From Elusimicrobia bacterium CG03_land_8_20_14_0_80_50_18 (GTDB lineage Bacteria > CG03): a stretch of DNA of 22,431 nucleotides. The position numbers and the translations under genes are program-made. The notes below the pieces were generated by a model that saw only the letters and a program-made list of their open reading frames with translations, had not been told where the DNA came from and did not search any database. This document shows, one piece after another, positions 7,217-14,514 of this stretch. The stretch is taken from NCBI GenBank assembly GCA_002780705.1, contig PEUP01000042.1, positions 459 through 22,889 on the forward strand, read 5' to 3'. Positions within the stretch are counted from its first letter, which is position 1, and the number at the start of each line of letters is the position of its first letter.

Positions 7217-7504
7217 GTGAATTACGAGACAATTTTTATTGTGCGTCCTGACGCGAGTCAGGAGCAGCAGGATGAGATCCTCAAGGAAGTGAAGGGGATC
7301 CTTTCAGAGAAGAAGACGGCGGTGCTGTCGGAACAGAACTGGGGCAGGAAAACCCTTGCTTACGAGATCAAAAAAAACAAAGAGGGCTTCTACTATTATG
7401 TGAAGTTCTCCTCTCTTGTGTCGGACATCCCCAACAAGCTGTCGCTGTTTTACAGACGCAGCGAACCGGTTCTCAAGTTCCTGACACTGAGGCTTGATGA
7501 TTGA
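7217..7504 (+). CDS. rpsF: 30S ribosomal protein S6
   Basis: This 95-residue protein has the S6 ferredoxin-like pattern: NYETIFIVRPDAS at the N-terminus, a central GRKTLAYEIKKNKEGFYYYVKF (43-64) and a C-terminal RRSEPVLKFLTLRL that packs against 16S rRNA helices. S6 binds the central domain of the small subunit as a heterodimer with S18, encoded in the same cluster. The start is a GTG preceded by a strong AAGGAGG (7206-7212). It is the first gene of the classic rpsF-ssb-rpsR-rplI cluster. The protein lacks the long acidic or glutamate-rich tail seen in some S6 homologues. Confidence 0.96.
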   Translation: MNYETIFIVRPDASQEQQDEILKEVKGILSEKKTAVLSEQNWGRKTLAYEIKKNKEGFYYYVKFSSLVSDIPNKLSLFYRRSEPVLKFLTLRLDD

Positions 7505-7515
7505 AAGATTTCTCG

Positions 7516-7577
7516 TCCGCCACAGGCGGACTCGAAATGACAGAAAGGGGAGGCGGACTCGAGATGACGGTGGCGGA
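7516..7577. repeat. REP-like repeats between rpsF and ssb
   Basis: A perfect hairpin TCCGCC-ACA-GGCGGA (7516-7530) is followed by three degenerate units starting GGCGGA at 7525, 7552 and 7572. Each continues with a form of ACTCGAAATGACAG. The array fills most of the rpsF-ssb gap and ends just before the ssb ribosome-binding site (GGGAGG). Confidence 0.75.
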
Positions 7578-7608
7578 TTGGGATGACAGAAAGATAGGGA
7601 GGTGACAA

Positions 7609-8037
7609 ATGGCTAATTTCAACAAAGTGATGATCATGGGTAATCTTACGAAGGATCCCGAGAAACGCTACACGAAAACAGACCAGGCTGTGACGCATTT
7701 CACCGTCGCGTCCAACAGTGTGTACCGCGATAAGTCGGGAGAGCGCAAAGAACAGGTGTCTTTCGTGCCGGTCTCTGTGTGGGGAAAGCAGGCCGAGAAT
7801 TGCGACCAGTACCTGCAGAAAGGCAGCCCCGTTTTCGTAGAGGGAAGGCTTGTCAGCAGCAGTTGGGAAAGTCCTCAGGGAGAAAGGAAGTTCAAGCTTG
7901 AAGTGACGGCGCAGAGCGTTCAGTTCCTCTCGGGCGGTCCCAAACGCGCCGGCGGCGAATCATCCGCGGATGCTGATTCGGTGAACATACAGGATGAGCC
8001 TCCGGGCGGCCCGTCGGAAGACGAGGTGCCTTTTTAA
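7609..8037 (+). CDS. ssb: Single-stranded DNA-binding protein
   Basis: This 142-residue protein has an OB-fold domain (about 4-108): NKVMIMGNLTKDPEKRY, FTVASN, then VPVSVWGKQAENCDQYLQKGSPVFVEGRL. A flexible Gly/Ser/Asp-rich linker follows, ending in the acidic tip EDEVPF, which recruits replication and repair partners. SSB coats single-stranded DNA at forks, where DnaB, encoded downstream, also works. A GGGAGG ribosome-binding site lies 7-12 bases upstream of the ATG. In most bacteria rpsR follows directly; here an ORF6N gene and palindromic repeats intervene. Confidence 0.96.
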   Translation: MANFNKVMIMGNLTKDPEKRYTKTDQAVTHFTVASNSVYRDKSGERKEQVSFVPVSVWGKQAENCDQYLQKGSPVFVEGRLVSSSWESPQGERKFKLEVTAQSVQFLSGGPKRAGGESSADADSVNIQDEPPGGPSEDEVPF

Positions 8038-8108
8038 TAGAAGAAAAAAGGGAGTATCTGCCGGTTACGAAGGAATCCCTTTGGGACAGGCAGTGCAGGG
8101 AGTGGAGT

Positions 8109-8669
8109 ATGAAAAATCATTATCCCGTTAAGTATGAGGATGTTGCCGGCAGAGTTATTGAAATTAGGGGAGAAAAAGTAATTCTTGATAGCGATGTTGC
8201 GGAGCTTTACGGTGTGGAAACAAAAGATATAAACAGGGCTGTAAAAAATAATAAGAACAAGTTTCCGTCCGGATATATAACGCCCCTGACTGCTGGTGAG
8301 AAATCAGAGGTGGTGAAAAATTTTCACCACCTTGAAGACCTTAAATACTCGCCATATCTACCCAAAGCCTTTACGGAGAAAGGTCTTTATATGCTTGCCA
8401 CGATTCTGAAAAGTCCAAAAGCTGTGCAAACAACGCTCGCCATTATAGAAACATTTGCGAAACTCAGAAAACTGACAAGAAACATAAAAGAGCTCGCCGT
8501 AACGAAGGATAAGGACGCGCAAAAGCCGCTGATGCGCGAAAGCGGCGTTCTGGCGGCTGAAATTCTTGATGAAGGTCTGGAAACCATCGGCAGTGAAACT
8601 TCCGTTGAAGTCAACCTTGCTGTATTGAAATTGAAGCATATCGTGAAAAAGGGAAAGCGGGAGGCCTAA
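8109..8669 (+). CDS. ORF6N-domain protein inserted in the rpsF-ssb-rpsR cluster
   Basis: This 186-residue protein matches the ORF6N domain (about 12-100): VIEIRGEKVILDSDVAELYGVETKDINRAVKNN, FPSGYITPLT, YSPYLPKAFTEKGLYMLATIL. ORF6N belongs to the KilA-N-associated group of phage and mobile-element domains thought to bind DNA. The C-terminal part (115-186) is helical and basic at the end. A GGGAG lies before the ATG. It sits 71 bases after ssb and is followed by a dense palindromic-repeat zone before rpsR, so it looks like acquired DNA accommodated in a ribosomal operon. Its function is unknown, and its transcription presumably relies on the operon promoter. Confidence 0.85.
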   Translation: MKNHYPVKYEDVAGRVIEIRGEKVILDSDVAELYGVETKDINRAVKNNKNKFPSGYITPLTAGEKSEVVKNFHHLEDLKYSPYLPKAFTEKGLYMLATILKSPKAVQTTLAIIETFAKLRKLTRNIKELAVTKDKDAQKPLMRESGVLAAEILDEGLETIGSETSVEVNLAVLKLKHIVKKGKREA

Positions 8670-8672
8670 TGG

Positions 8673-8736
8673 AGGGGAAATACCCCGTTCCGCCTGCGGC
8701 GGACCACCCCTTTTACGAAAAGGGGAAATACCCCGT
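8673..8736. repeat. Cluster of short palindromes, GGGGAAATACCCC family
   Basis: AGGGGAAATACCCCGT occurs at 8673-8688 and 8721-8736. Between them are CCGCC-TGC-GGCGG (8690-8702) and the perfect 8-bp inverted repeat CCCCTTTT-ACG-AAAAGGGG (8707-8725). The nested palindromes begin straight after the ORF6N stop codon and may form stable mRNA hairpins. Confidence 0.75.
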
Positions 8737-8770
8737 CTCGCCGGGGGTACGCGGCTACTTGGTCTGTCAA

Positions 8771-8850
8771 TGTAGCGGCGAGCGTAAGTCGCATGGCAAT
8801 GCGACCGCTACAAAGTCGCTACAAAGTTGCATGGCAATGCGACCGCTATG
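8771..8850. repeat. 42-bp cruciform-like REP element plus partial second copy
   Basis: The full unit is 8771-8812. Outer arms TGTAGCG (8771-8777) and CGCTACA (8806-8812) enclose a perfect hairpin GTCGCAT-GGCA-ATGCGAC (8788-8805). A second, partial copy with GTTGCATGGCAATGCGAC lies at 8826-8843 and runs into CGCTATGG. Nested outer and inner stems are typical of REP elements moved by Y1 (RAYT) transposases; no such transposase is in the window. Confidence 0.75.
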
Positions 8851-8937
8851 GAAAAGAAAAATGATGAAAAACCGAAAACTGCCAAAAAAGATAGAATGTC
8901 AAAATGTCGAGGTCTGGGGCAAATAAGGAGATAAAAA

Positions 8938-9180
8938 ATGGAAAAGAAGGCATTTAAGAAAAGATTTTCAAAAACAGTGAGGCCTAAGAGGAAGTGCAGA
9001 TTCTGTAAAACGCGCATAGCGATAGATTACAAAAATGTGCGTGTCCTGCAGAATTTTGTGGGTGACAGCGCGCGCATACTGCCCTCGGTCATCACCGGTA
9101 CCTGCGCGCGCCATCAGAGAGAGCTGACCACGGCGATCAAGAGAGCCCGTCAAATAGCTCTGCTGCCTTACACGGTCTGA
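8938..9180 (+). CDS. rpsR: 30S ribosomal protein S18
   Basis: The 80-residue basic protein has the S18 core: PKRKCRFCKTR, then IDYKNVRVLQNFV, then the signature ILPSVITGTCARHQRELTTAIKRARQIALLPY. It carries Cys20-x-x-Cys23 plus Cys56 and His59, consistent with a zinc-binding C+ form. S18 pairs with S6 on the small subunit. AAGGAG lies 8 bases before the ATG. The repeat zone upstream separates it from ORF6N and ssb, but it still shares their direction and probably their transcript. Confidence 0.95.
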   Translation: MEKKAFKKRFSKTVRPKRKCRFCKTRIAIDYKNVRVLQNFVGDSARILPSVITGTCARHQRELTTAIKRARQIALLPYTV

Positions 9181-9181
9181 T

Positions 9182-10042
9182 ATGGGGACAGTTTCCCCCC
9201 GAAGGGCGGGACACAGACTGCCGGCGGCTTTTGTGTCACTGGCGCTGCTTGCGGCGGGGGGTCTCATGAGCGTTTTTTATTTTCCGGCCGCGGTGCCTCT
9301 GGGAATGCTGAAATCATCCGGCAGGAGAGCTGATTTTTTTCTGCTTCTCACACTCGCAATAGCTGTCGTGGCGGCGACGGCAAATTTCGCGGGCATTGCG
9401 GTGTTCGCCGCCGCCGCATGCGCTTGTATCGCGGCGCCCCCGCGGGGGAGGCCGGAGGATTATTTCAGAACGCTCTTCGCGGGTTTTTTCGCCGCTCTTG
9501 CGGCAATGCTGGCCGGAGGATGGATGTTCTCATTTCTGGACAGCGCTGAGATATTCAGGACCATAAGCAAAATCTTTTTGTTTTCTCTCGCCGGTAACGC
9601 GGAGATGATGGCCGATCATCAGCCGGCGCAGCTCGCGGAAAAAGCTTTCAGAATCGTACCGGCAATGGCGCTGATACTGCTGGCGGCCGGTTATTTTCTG
9701 AACCTTGTGTTCATAGGCATTATGACGGGGAAAAGAACATCCTTCGGAAGGGCCTCAAAAGCCGTCCCGGTGTCGGTTTATCTATTGTCGCTGGCTCTCG
9801 CTTTGAACATAGCTCAAAAATATTTTTTAGCGTCGTATGTCGCGGAAAATCTTCTGACGGCTTCCGTCTTTTTATTTTTTGTGTCGGGCTGCGGAATAAT
9901 ATGGTCAATTCTGATGCGTATGGGCGCCGGTCGCTTTCTGAGCGCCGTTATGACGGCTTTGTTTGTTTTTATATGGCCCGCCGCCGCGGGTGTGGGCGTG
10001 ATGGGCCGATGTATAAAATTTAAGAGAAAAGGGAGGGAATGA
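9182..10042 (+). CDS. YybS/DUF2232-like multi-pass membrane protein
   Basis: This 286-residue protein is dominated by about 7-8 hydrophobic segments (near 16-40, 50-85, 98-118, 158-180, 193-212, 220-245, 252-275) and has a basic tail KFKRKGRE. Weak sequence similarity and position between rpsR and rplI suggest the YybS/DUF2232 group, found at this spot in many bacteria. That group is proposed to be transporter-like, but no substrate is established. Its ATG lies 1 base after the rpsR stop and has no clear Shine-Dalgarno. The first 15 nt overlap a palindrome GGGGA-CAGTT-TCCCC, so the true start may instead be the ATG at 9266. The stop overlaps the rplI start region. Confidence 0.65.
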   Translation: MGTVSPRRAGHRLPAAFVSLALLAAGGLMSVFYFPAAVPLGMLKSSGRRADFFLLLTLAIAVVAATANFAGIAVFAAAACACIAAPPRGRPEDYFRTLFAGFFAALAAMLAGGWMFSFLDSAEIFRTISKIFLFSLAGNAEMMADHQPAQLAEKAFRIVPAMALILLAAGYFLNLVFIGIMTGKRTSFGRASKAVPVSVYLLSLALALNIAQKYFLASYVAENLLTASVFLFFVSGCGIIWSILMRMGAGRFLSAVMTALFVFIWPAAAGVGVMGRCIKFKRKGRE

Positions 10043-10488
10043 TGAAGGTCATACTTACAAAAAATGTTGAGAATCTGGGAGATATAGGCGAGATTAAAAC
10101 CGTTTCCGACGGTTACGCGAGAAACTATCTTCTGCCGGGGCGTTTTGCTTTGAAAGCGACGAAGCATTCCGAACAGCAGGTTGAGAAAATGAAAGCGCGT
10201 TATATCGCTGAAAAGGGCAAACTCCTCCAGAAGGCGAAGGGAACGGCCGAGGCTATCGGCAAGATTGAGCTCAATATAGCGAAGAATGTGCATGAAGAGA
10301 AAAAACTCTTCGGTTCTCTGGGCGTTTCCGAGATAACAGACGCTCTCGCGGCGAAAAAAATACAGGTTGACAGAAAAGCGGTGATCATAAAAGAGCCCAT
10401 AAAAGAAATAGGGATATATGACGTGGAAATCAGGCTGCACCCGGAGGTGAGCGCCTCCGTAAAGGTCTGGGTGACGGCAGCCGAATAA
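10042..10488 (+). CDS. rplI: 50S ribosomal protein L9
   Basis: The 148-residue product has the L9 N-terminal signature MKVILTKNVENLGDIGEIKTVSDGYARNYLLP, the long connecting helix (about 40-80) and the C-terminal rRNA-binding domain ending VKVWVTAAE. L9 sits at the base of the L1 stalk and influences frame maintenance. Two ATGs are adjacent (10039 and 10042). I chose the second because MKVIL is the conserved N-terminus; either fits the GGGAGG upstream. It overlaps the stop of the membrane protein before it and abuts dnaB, indicating coupled translation. Confidence 0.94.
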   Translation: MKVILTKNVENLGDIGEIKTVSDGYARNYLLPGRFALKATKHSEQQVEKMKARYIAEKGKLLQKAKGTAEAIGKIELNIAKNVHEEKKLFGSLGVSEITDALAAKKIQVDRKAVIIKEPIKEIGIYDVEIRLHPEVSASVKVWVTAAE

Positions 10489-11919
10489 ATGGCAGCGAAA
10501 AAAAAGACAGATTTAAAAGACATGGCGGGGTCCGCCGAATTCAACATACCTCCGCATGACCTGGACGCTGAGAGAGCGGTGCTTGGGGCGCTCTTGATGG
10601 ACAAGGATATCATCCACACCGTCAGCGCCATCATAGGATTCAAGGGCGATGTGTTTTACGACGACAGGCATTCCATGATATACGATACGCTGATAGAGCT
10701 GCTGTCCAATTCCGTGCCGCTGGATTTGATAACACTCCAGTCGGCTCTTGACGCCAAGCACGAGCTTGAGAAGATCGGCGGTATTGAATATCTTTCATAT
10801 CTTGTTGAAACCGTTGAGGTGTCGGCGCATGCCGCCGATTACGCCAGGATAGTGAAAGACAAGTACATGCTCAGGAGACTCATCCAGTCCGGCACGGACA
10901 TAATCAATATGTGCTTCAAGGATGCCCGGTCCGCCAAGGAAGTCATGGACAGTTCCGCGCAGAGCGTCATGAAGGTGATATCGGATCTGACCAGCGCCGG
11001 GGATTTTGACACTCTGAGCGCTCTCGGCAAGGATTTTATACGCGGCATCGGAGACACTCAGCACAGCAATATAGTGAAATTCGGGTACAAACGGCTGGAT
11101 GCGAAAACTTTCGGCATGGCGCCGGGCCAGCTGATAATAATCGCCGCCCGCCCGAGCATGGGCAAGACGACGCTCGGAATCAATATATGCATGAATGTGG
11201 CCGAGCAGCTCGTTAAACAAAACAAAGACAGCAAAGCGCAGGCCGTTTGCGTTTTCTCCCTGGAGATGACTTCATCCGAGATATTCAGGCGTATCCTGGC
11301 CGCCGAAGCCCATATCTCAGGCAACAGCCTGAGATACGAGACTCTTGACCAGTGCATAACCAGCCAGATGGAAGACAAGATAAACAGCACCGTCAACAAG
11401 CTCATGAATTATCCGGTTTTCATAGATTCCGCTTCTTCTTCCTCGGTGCTGGATATGAAAACCCGCGCCCTTAAACTCTCCTCTGAAAGAGGGTTGGCGC
11501 TCATAATCATAGATTATCTCCAACTGATGTCGGCTGATGACAAATACAGCCGCCAGGGCAGGCAGTTTGAAATATCCAAAATATCAAGGGATTTAAAGCT
11601 CATGGCGAAAGAGCTCGGCGTACCCATAATAGCTCTTTCACAGCTTTCCCGGGAAGTAACAAAGCGTACAGGCGCCGGCAGCCGTCCGAGACTGTCGGAT
11701 CTGCGGGATTCCGGCGCCATTGAACAGGACGCGGACCTTGTGCTCTTTCTCCACAAGCAGGATGATTTCGACGAGAACATCCCCAATCCGGTTGTGGAAG
11801 TGATAATAGGAAAACAGCGCAACGGCTCCACGGGCACGATAGAGCTGAAATTCATGCAGAAGTTTTCGCTGTTCACGGAACTGGAAAAGCCGCTGATTGA
11901 AGACAGCCCCGCCGTATGA
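10489..11919 (+). CDS. dnaB: Replicative DNA helicase
   Basis: This 476-residue protein has the full DnaB architecture. The N-terminal collar domain (about 17-125) opens PPHDLDAERAVLGALLMD. The RecA-like helicase domain (about 195-470) has Walker A ARPSMGKTT (220-228), Walker B in LIIIDYLQLMSA, a LSQLSREVTKR segment and the LSDLRDSGAIEQDADLVLFLHK hallmark. No intein is present, although DnaB is a common intein host. The ATG follows the rplI stop immediately and the stop overlaps alr by four bases (ATGA). It unwinds DNA at the fork as a hexamer, loaded by factors not encoded here. Confidence 0.96.
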   Translation: MAAKKKTDLKDMAGSAEFNIPPHDLDAERAVLGALLMDKDIIHTVSAIIGFKGDVFYDDRHSMIYDTLIELLSNSVPLDLITLQSALDAKHELEKIGGIEYLSYLVETVEVSAHAADYARIVKDKYMLRRLIQSGTDIINMCFKDARSAKEVMDSSAQSVMKVISDLTSAGDFDTLSALGKDFIRGIGDTQHSNIVKFGYKRLDAKTFGMAPGQLIIIAARPSMGKTTLGINICMNVAEQLVKQNKDSKAQAVCVFSLEMTSSEIFRRILAAEAHISGNSLRYETLDQCITSQMEDKINSTVNKLMNYPVFIDSASSSSVLDMKTRALKLSSERGLALIIIDYLQLMSADDKYSRQGRQFEISKISRDLKLMAKELGVPIIALSQLSREVTKRTGAGSRPRLSDLRDSGAIEQDADLVLFLHKQDDFDENIPNPVVEVIIGKQRNGSTGTIELKFMQKFSLFTELEKPLIEDSPAV

Positions 11920-13004
11920 TTAGGCCCACTTATTGCAGTGTAGATCTTAATAAGCTCAGAAAAAATTACCGCGCTATTTCCAGGAAAAAATCTGTTATAG
12001 CGGTGGTGAAAGCCGGAGCTTACGGTCATGGCGCCGTCGAGGTGTCGCGTTCGCTTGAGGCGGAGGGCGTGCAAATATTCGCAGTGGCTCTCATTGAGGA
12101 AGGCATTGAGTTGAGAAAGGCCGGTATCAAAGGATCTATCCTCATAGGCGGCAGTATCTATCCCTTCGACAATTTCAAAGAAGTAATCAAATACCGTCTC
12201 ACGCCCACAATAGCTTCTCTTGATTCGGGCAGGGCACTCGCGTGTCAGGCGTGCGCCCCGTATCCCGCGCATGTTAAAGTGGACACCGGAATGAACAGGA
12301 TAGGTTTCGGCATTGGCGGCGCTTATGACAATATCGTCCAACTCTCCAAAATGAAAAATTTGAAAATTGAGGGCATATACACGCATTTTTCCTCGGCCGA
12401 CACGGACAGGGAGCTGACGCTCGGCCAGGCCGGGAATTTCAGGGAGCTGATTAAAAAGCTCAGGGAATCCGGTATTTCCCCGAAGATACTGCACGCGGCC
12501 AGCACTGCGGCTCAGACTTTTATCGGCAACACCTTCACCCATTTCAGGCCCGGCCTCGGGCTTTACGGCCTTAAGCCCTATCCTTCCTACAGAGGCGTGT
12601 CGCCGGTTATGAGTTTTTTGAGCAGAATCGTTTACATAAGGAAAATAAAACGCGGAGCGAGAGTGTCCTACGGCGGCGACTGGAAAGCGAAGAGGGATTC
12701 GGTTATCGCCACTCTCCCCGCCGGTTACGCCGACGGCGTGAGGCGTGAACTTTCCAAAGGCGGAGAGGTGCTGATTCGAGGCCGCCGTTTTCCTGTCGCC
12801 GGCCGAGTGTGCATGGATATGACGATGGTGGATGTGACGGACCTGCCCGCGATTAAAATCGGCGATGAGGCGGTTATCATGGGCGAGCAGGGCAGGGAAA
12901 AGATCAGGGCTTGCGAAATAGCGGATCTGGCAGGCACCATCAATTACGATATATGCTGCGGCATCTCATCACGCGTGCCGCGCGTCTATGTGAAAGGACA
13001 ATGA
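11916..13004 (+). CDS. alr: Alanine racemase
   Basis: The 362-residue enzyme supplies D-alanine for peptidoglycan. The PLP Lys32 lies in VVKAGAYGHG, where most relatives have Asp or Asn instead of the first Gly. The barrel contains KVDTGMNRIGFG (121-132), THFSSAD (156-162) and RPGLGLYGL (211-219). The second catalytic residue is Tyr252 in RVSYGGDW, followed by LPAGYADG and VCMDMTMVDVT (298-308). The 4-base ATGA overlap with dnaB and again with mlaE shows tight translational coupling; no separate ribosome-binding site is obvious for alr. Confidence 0.94.
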   Translation: MIRPTYCSVDLNKLRKNYRAISRKKSVIAVVKAGAYGHGAVEVSRSLEAEGVQIFAVALIEEGIELRKAGIKGSILIGGSIYPFDNFKEVIKYRLTPTIASLDSGRALACQACAPYPAHVKVDTGMNRIGFGIGGAYDNIVQLSKMKNLKIEGIYTHFSSADTDRELTLGQAGNFRELIKKLRESGISPKILHAASTAAQTFIGNTFTHFRPGLGLYGLKPYPSYRGVSPVMSFLSRIVYIRKIKRGARVSYGGDWKAKRDSVIATLPAGYADGVRRELSKGGEVLIRGRRFPVAGRVCMDMTMVDVTDLPAIKIGDEAVIMGEQGREKIRACEIADLAGTINYDICCGISSRVPRVYVKGQ

Positions 13005-13765
13005 AGACATATATTGAAAAGACGCTGGGAGAGATAGGGGATGCCTCCGCGCTTTTGTATAAAACCGTGAAAGCTGTTTTCCGCGGGCGTATAGATTGGA
13101 AGAACACAATTGATCAGATGCTGTTTATAGGCGTGAATTCCGTGTCTCTGGCGGTTCTTTGCGGATTTTTTACAGGCATGGTGCTGGCTCTACAGACGGG
13201 AGAGACTTTCCGTTCTGTTTTCAATGAACCCATATATGTGGGCCTGGCGGTGGGATATTCCATGATACTGGAACTCGGACCTGTCCTGACCTCAATAGTC
13301 GTCGCCGGCCGCGCTGGCGCGGCTATGACGGCCGAGATCGGCACCATGAAGGTGACCGAACAGATAGACGCTCTCTACACCCTCGGCACAGAACCGGTGG
13401 AATATATATGCGTGCCGCGCTTCATAGCGTTTGTGGTGACGCTGCCTTTCCTCGTTATTTTCGCGAATTGCGCGGGAATCTTCGGCGGCCTTATCGTGAG
13501 TCTTTATAAATTCGGCATTCCTTTCTCAAAATACTGGGAGGAGATCACACAGATGGGCCTGCCGGATCTTTTTCACGGCTTGCTGAAAACACTCGTTTTC
13601 GCCATGATCATCGCGTGGGTTTCAAGTTATAACGGCCTGGTGACGGAAGGCGGAGCGGAAGGCGTGGGCAAAGCCACGACGAGGGCTGTTGTTACAGCGA
13701 TGGTGCTGATACTCACCACTGATTTTTTCATGTCGTCGCTGCTTATAAGCATGGGGATAGGCTGA
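13001..13765 (+). CDS. mlaE: MlaE-family ABC transporter permease
   Basis: The 254-residue permease has five or six membrane segments and the family hallmark GYSMILELGPVLTSIVVAGRAGAAMTAEIGTMKVTEQIDAL in its centre. The frame extends upstream to 12911, but I place the start at ATG 13001. It follows a GAAAGGA site, overlaps the alr stop as ATGA and matches the usual N-terminus. With MlaF and MlaD it should form an inner-membrane complex moving phospholipids or other lipids between the inner and outer membranes. Its last base is the first base of the mlaF ATG (TGATG). Confidence 0.93.
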   Translation: MKTYIEKTLGEIGDASALLYKTVKAVFRGRIDWKNTIDQMLFIGVNSVSLAVLCGFFTGMVLALQTGETFRSVFNEPIYVGLAVGYSMILELGPVLTSIVVAGRAGAAMTAEIGTMKVTEQIDALYTLGTEPVEYICVPRFIAFVVTLPFLVIFANCAGIFGGLIVSLYKFGIPFSKYWEEITQMGLPDLFHGLLKTLVFAMIIAWVSSYNGLVTEGGAEGVGKATTRAVVTAMVLILTTDFFMSSLLISMGIG

Positions 13766-14499
13766 TGGGGATAGAGATACGCGATCTTAAAAAGAGCTTC
13801 AACGGCAAAGAGGTGCTGAAAGGCCTGAATCTGGATATTCACGACGCTGAGGTGCTGACGGTCATCGGCGGTTCCGGTCAGGGCAAATCCGTTCTCTTCA
13901 AACACATGCTGGGTATATTCAAGCCTGACAGCGGCAGGATTGTCATAGACGGTGTGGATATATCAAAGCTCAGTGATGATGAATTGCTCAAGGTCCAGTC
14001 AAAATTCGGGATGCTCTTTCAGAGCGCCGCGCTTTTTGACAGTCTGAATGTTTATGAGAATGTGGCATTCGGCCCGAGGCATCTGACGGATATGTCCGAA
14101 AGGGCAATCCGCAAGCGCGTGGCCGAGGTGCTTGATATGGTGAGTATGCCGGGCAGCGAAACGTTTGCGGTGGCCTCTCTTTCAGGCGGAATGAAAAAAC
14201 GCGTCGCGCTCGCGCGCGCTCTTGCCACCTCGCCGAAATATCTTTTATATGACGAGCCGACCACGGGCCTGGACCCGCTTCTGGCCGAGTCAATCAACGA
14301 TTTGATACTGGCTCTGAACAGGCAGACGAAGATAAGCGCCGTTGTGGTGACTCACGATATGCACTCGGCCTTTAAGGTGTCAGACAGGATAGCCTTTCTT
14401 CACGACGGCCTGATAAAGGAAATAGGCACGGTTGATGAGATAAAGAAAACAAAGCTGGAAAGCCTGAAGAATTTTATAAACGCTGGTAATTCAGTATGA
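13765..14499 (+). CDS. mlaF: MlaF-family ABC transporter ATPase
   Basis: The 244-residue ABC ATPase has Walker A GGSGQGKS (35-42, with the GQ typical of MlaF), Q-loop Gln86, the signature LSGGMKKR (139-146), Walker B YLLYDEPTTGLDP (159-171) and the switch His in VVVTHDM. LSGGM in place of LSGGQ is characteristic of the MlaF group. It powers the MlaE permease. It overlaps mlaE by one base and is followed 15 bases later by mlaD, so the three genes form one unit. Confidence 0.94.
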   Translation: MGIEIRDLKKSFNGKEVLKGLNLDIHDAEVLTVIGGSGQGKSVLFKHMLGIFKPDSGRIVIDGVDISKLSDDELLKVQSKFGMLFQSAALFDSLNVYENVAFGPRHLTDMSERAIRKRVAEVLDMVSMPGSETFAVASLSGGMKKRVALARALATSPKYLLYDEPTTGLDPLLAESINDLILALNRQTKISAVVVTHDMHSAFKVSDRIAFLHDGLIKEIGTVDEIKKTKLESLKNFINAGNSV

Positions 14500-14514
14500 C
14501 GAGCGGGGGATAAT

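Noticed and set aside
8669..8926. 85-codon frame between the ORF6N gene and rpsR
   Set aside because: It is built almost entirely from palindromic repeats, with no family resemblance.
10489..11919. Intein in DnaB
   Set aside because: The helicase motifs follow one another with normal spacing and length; no insertion is present.
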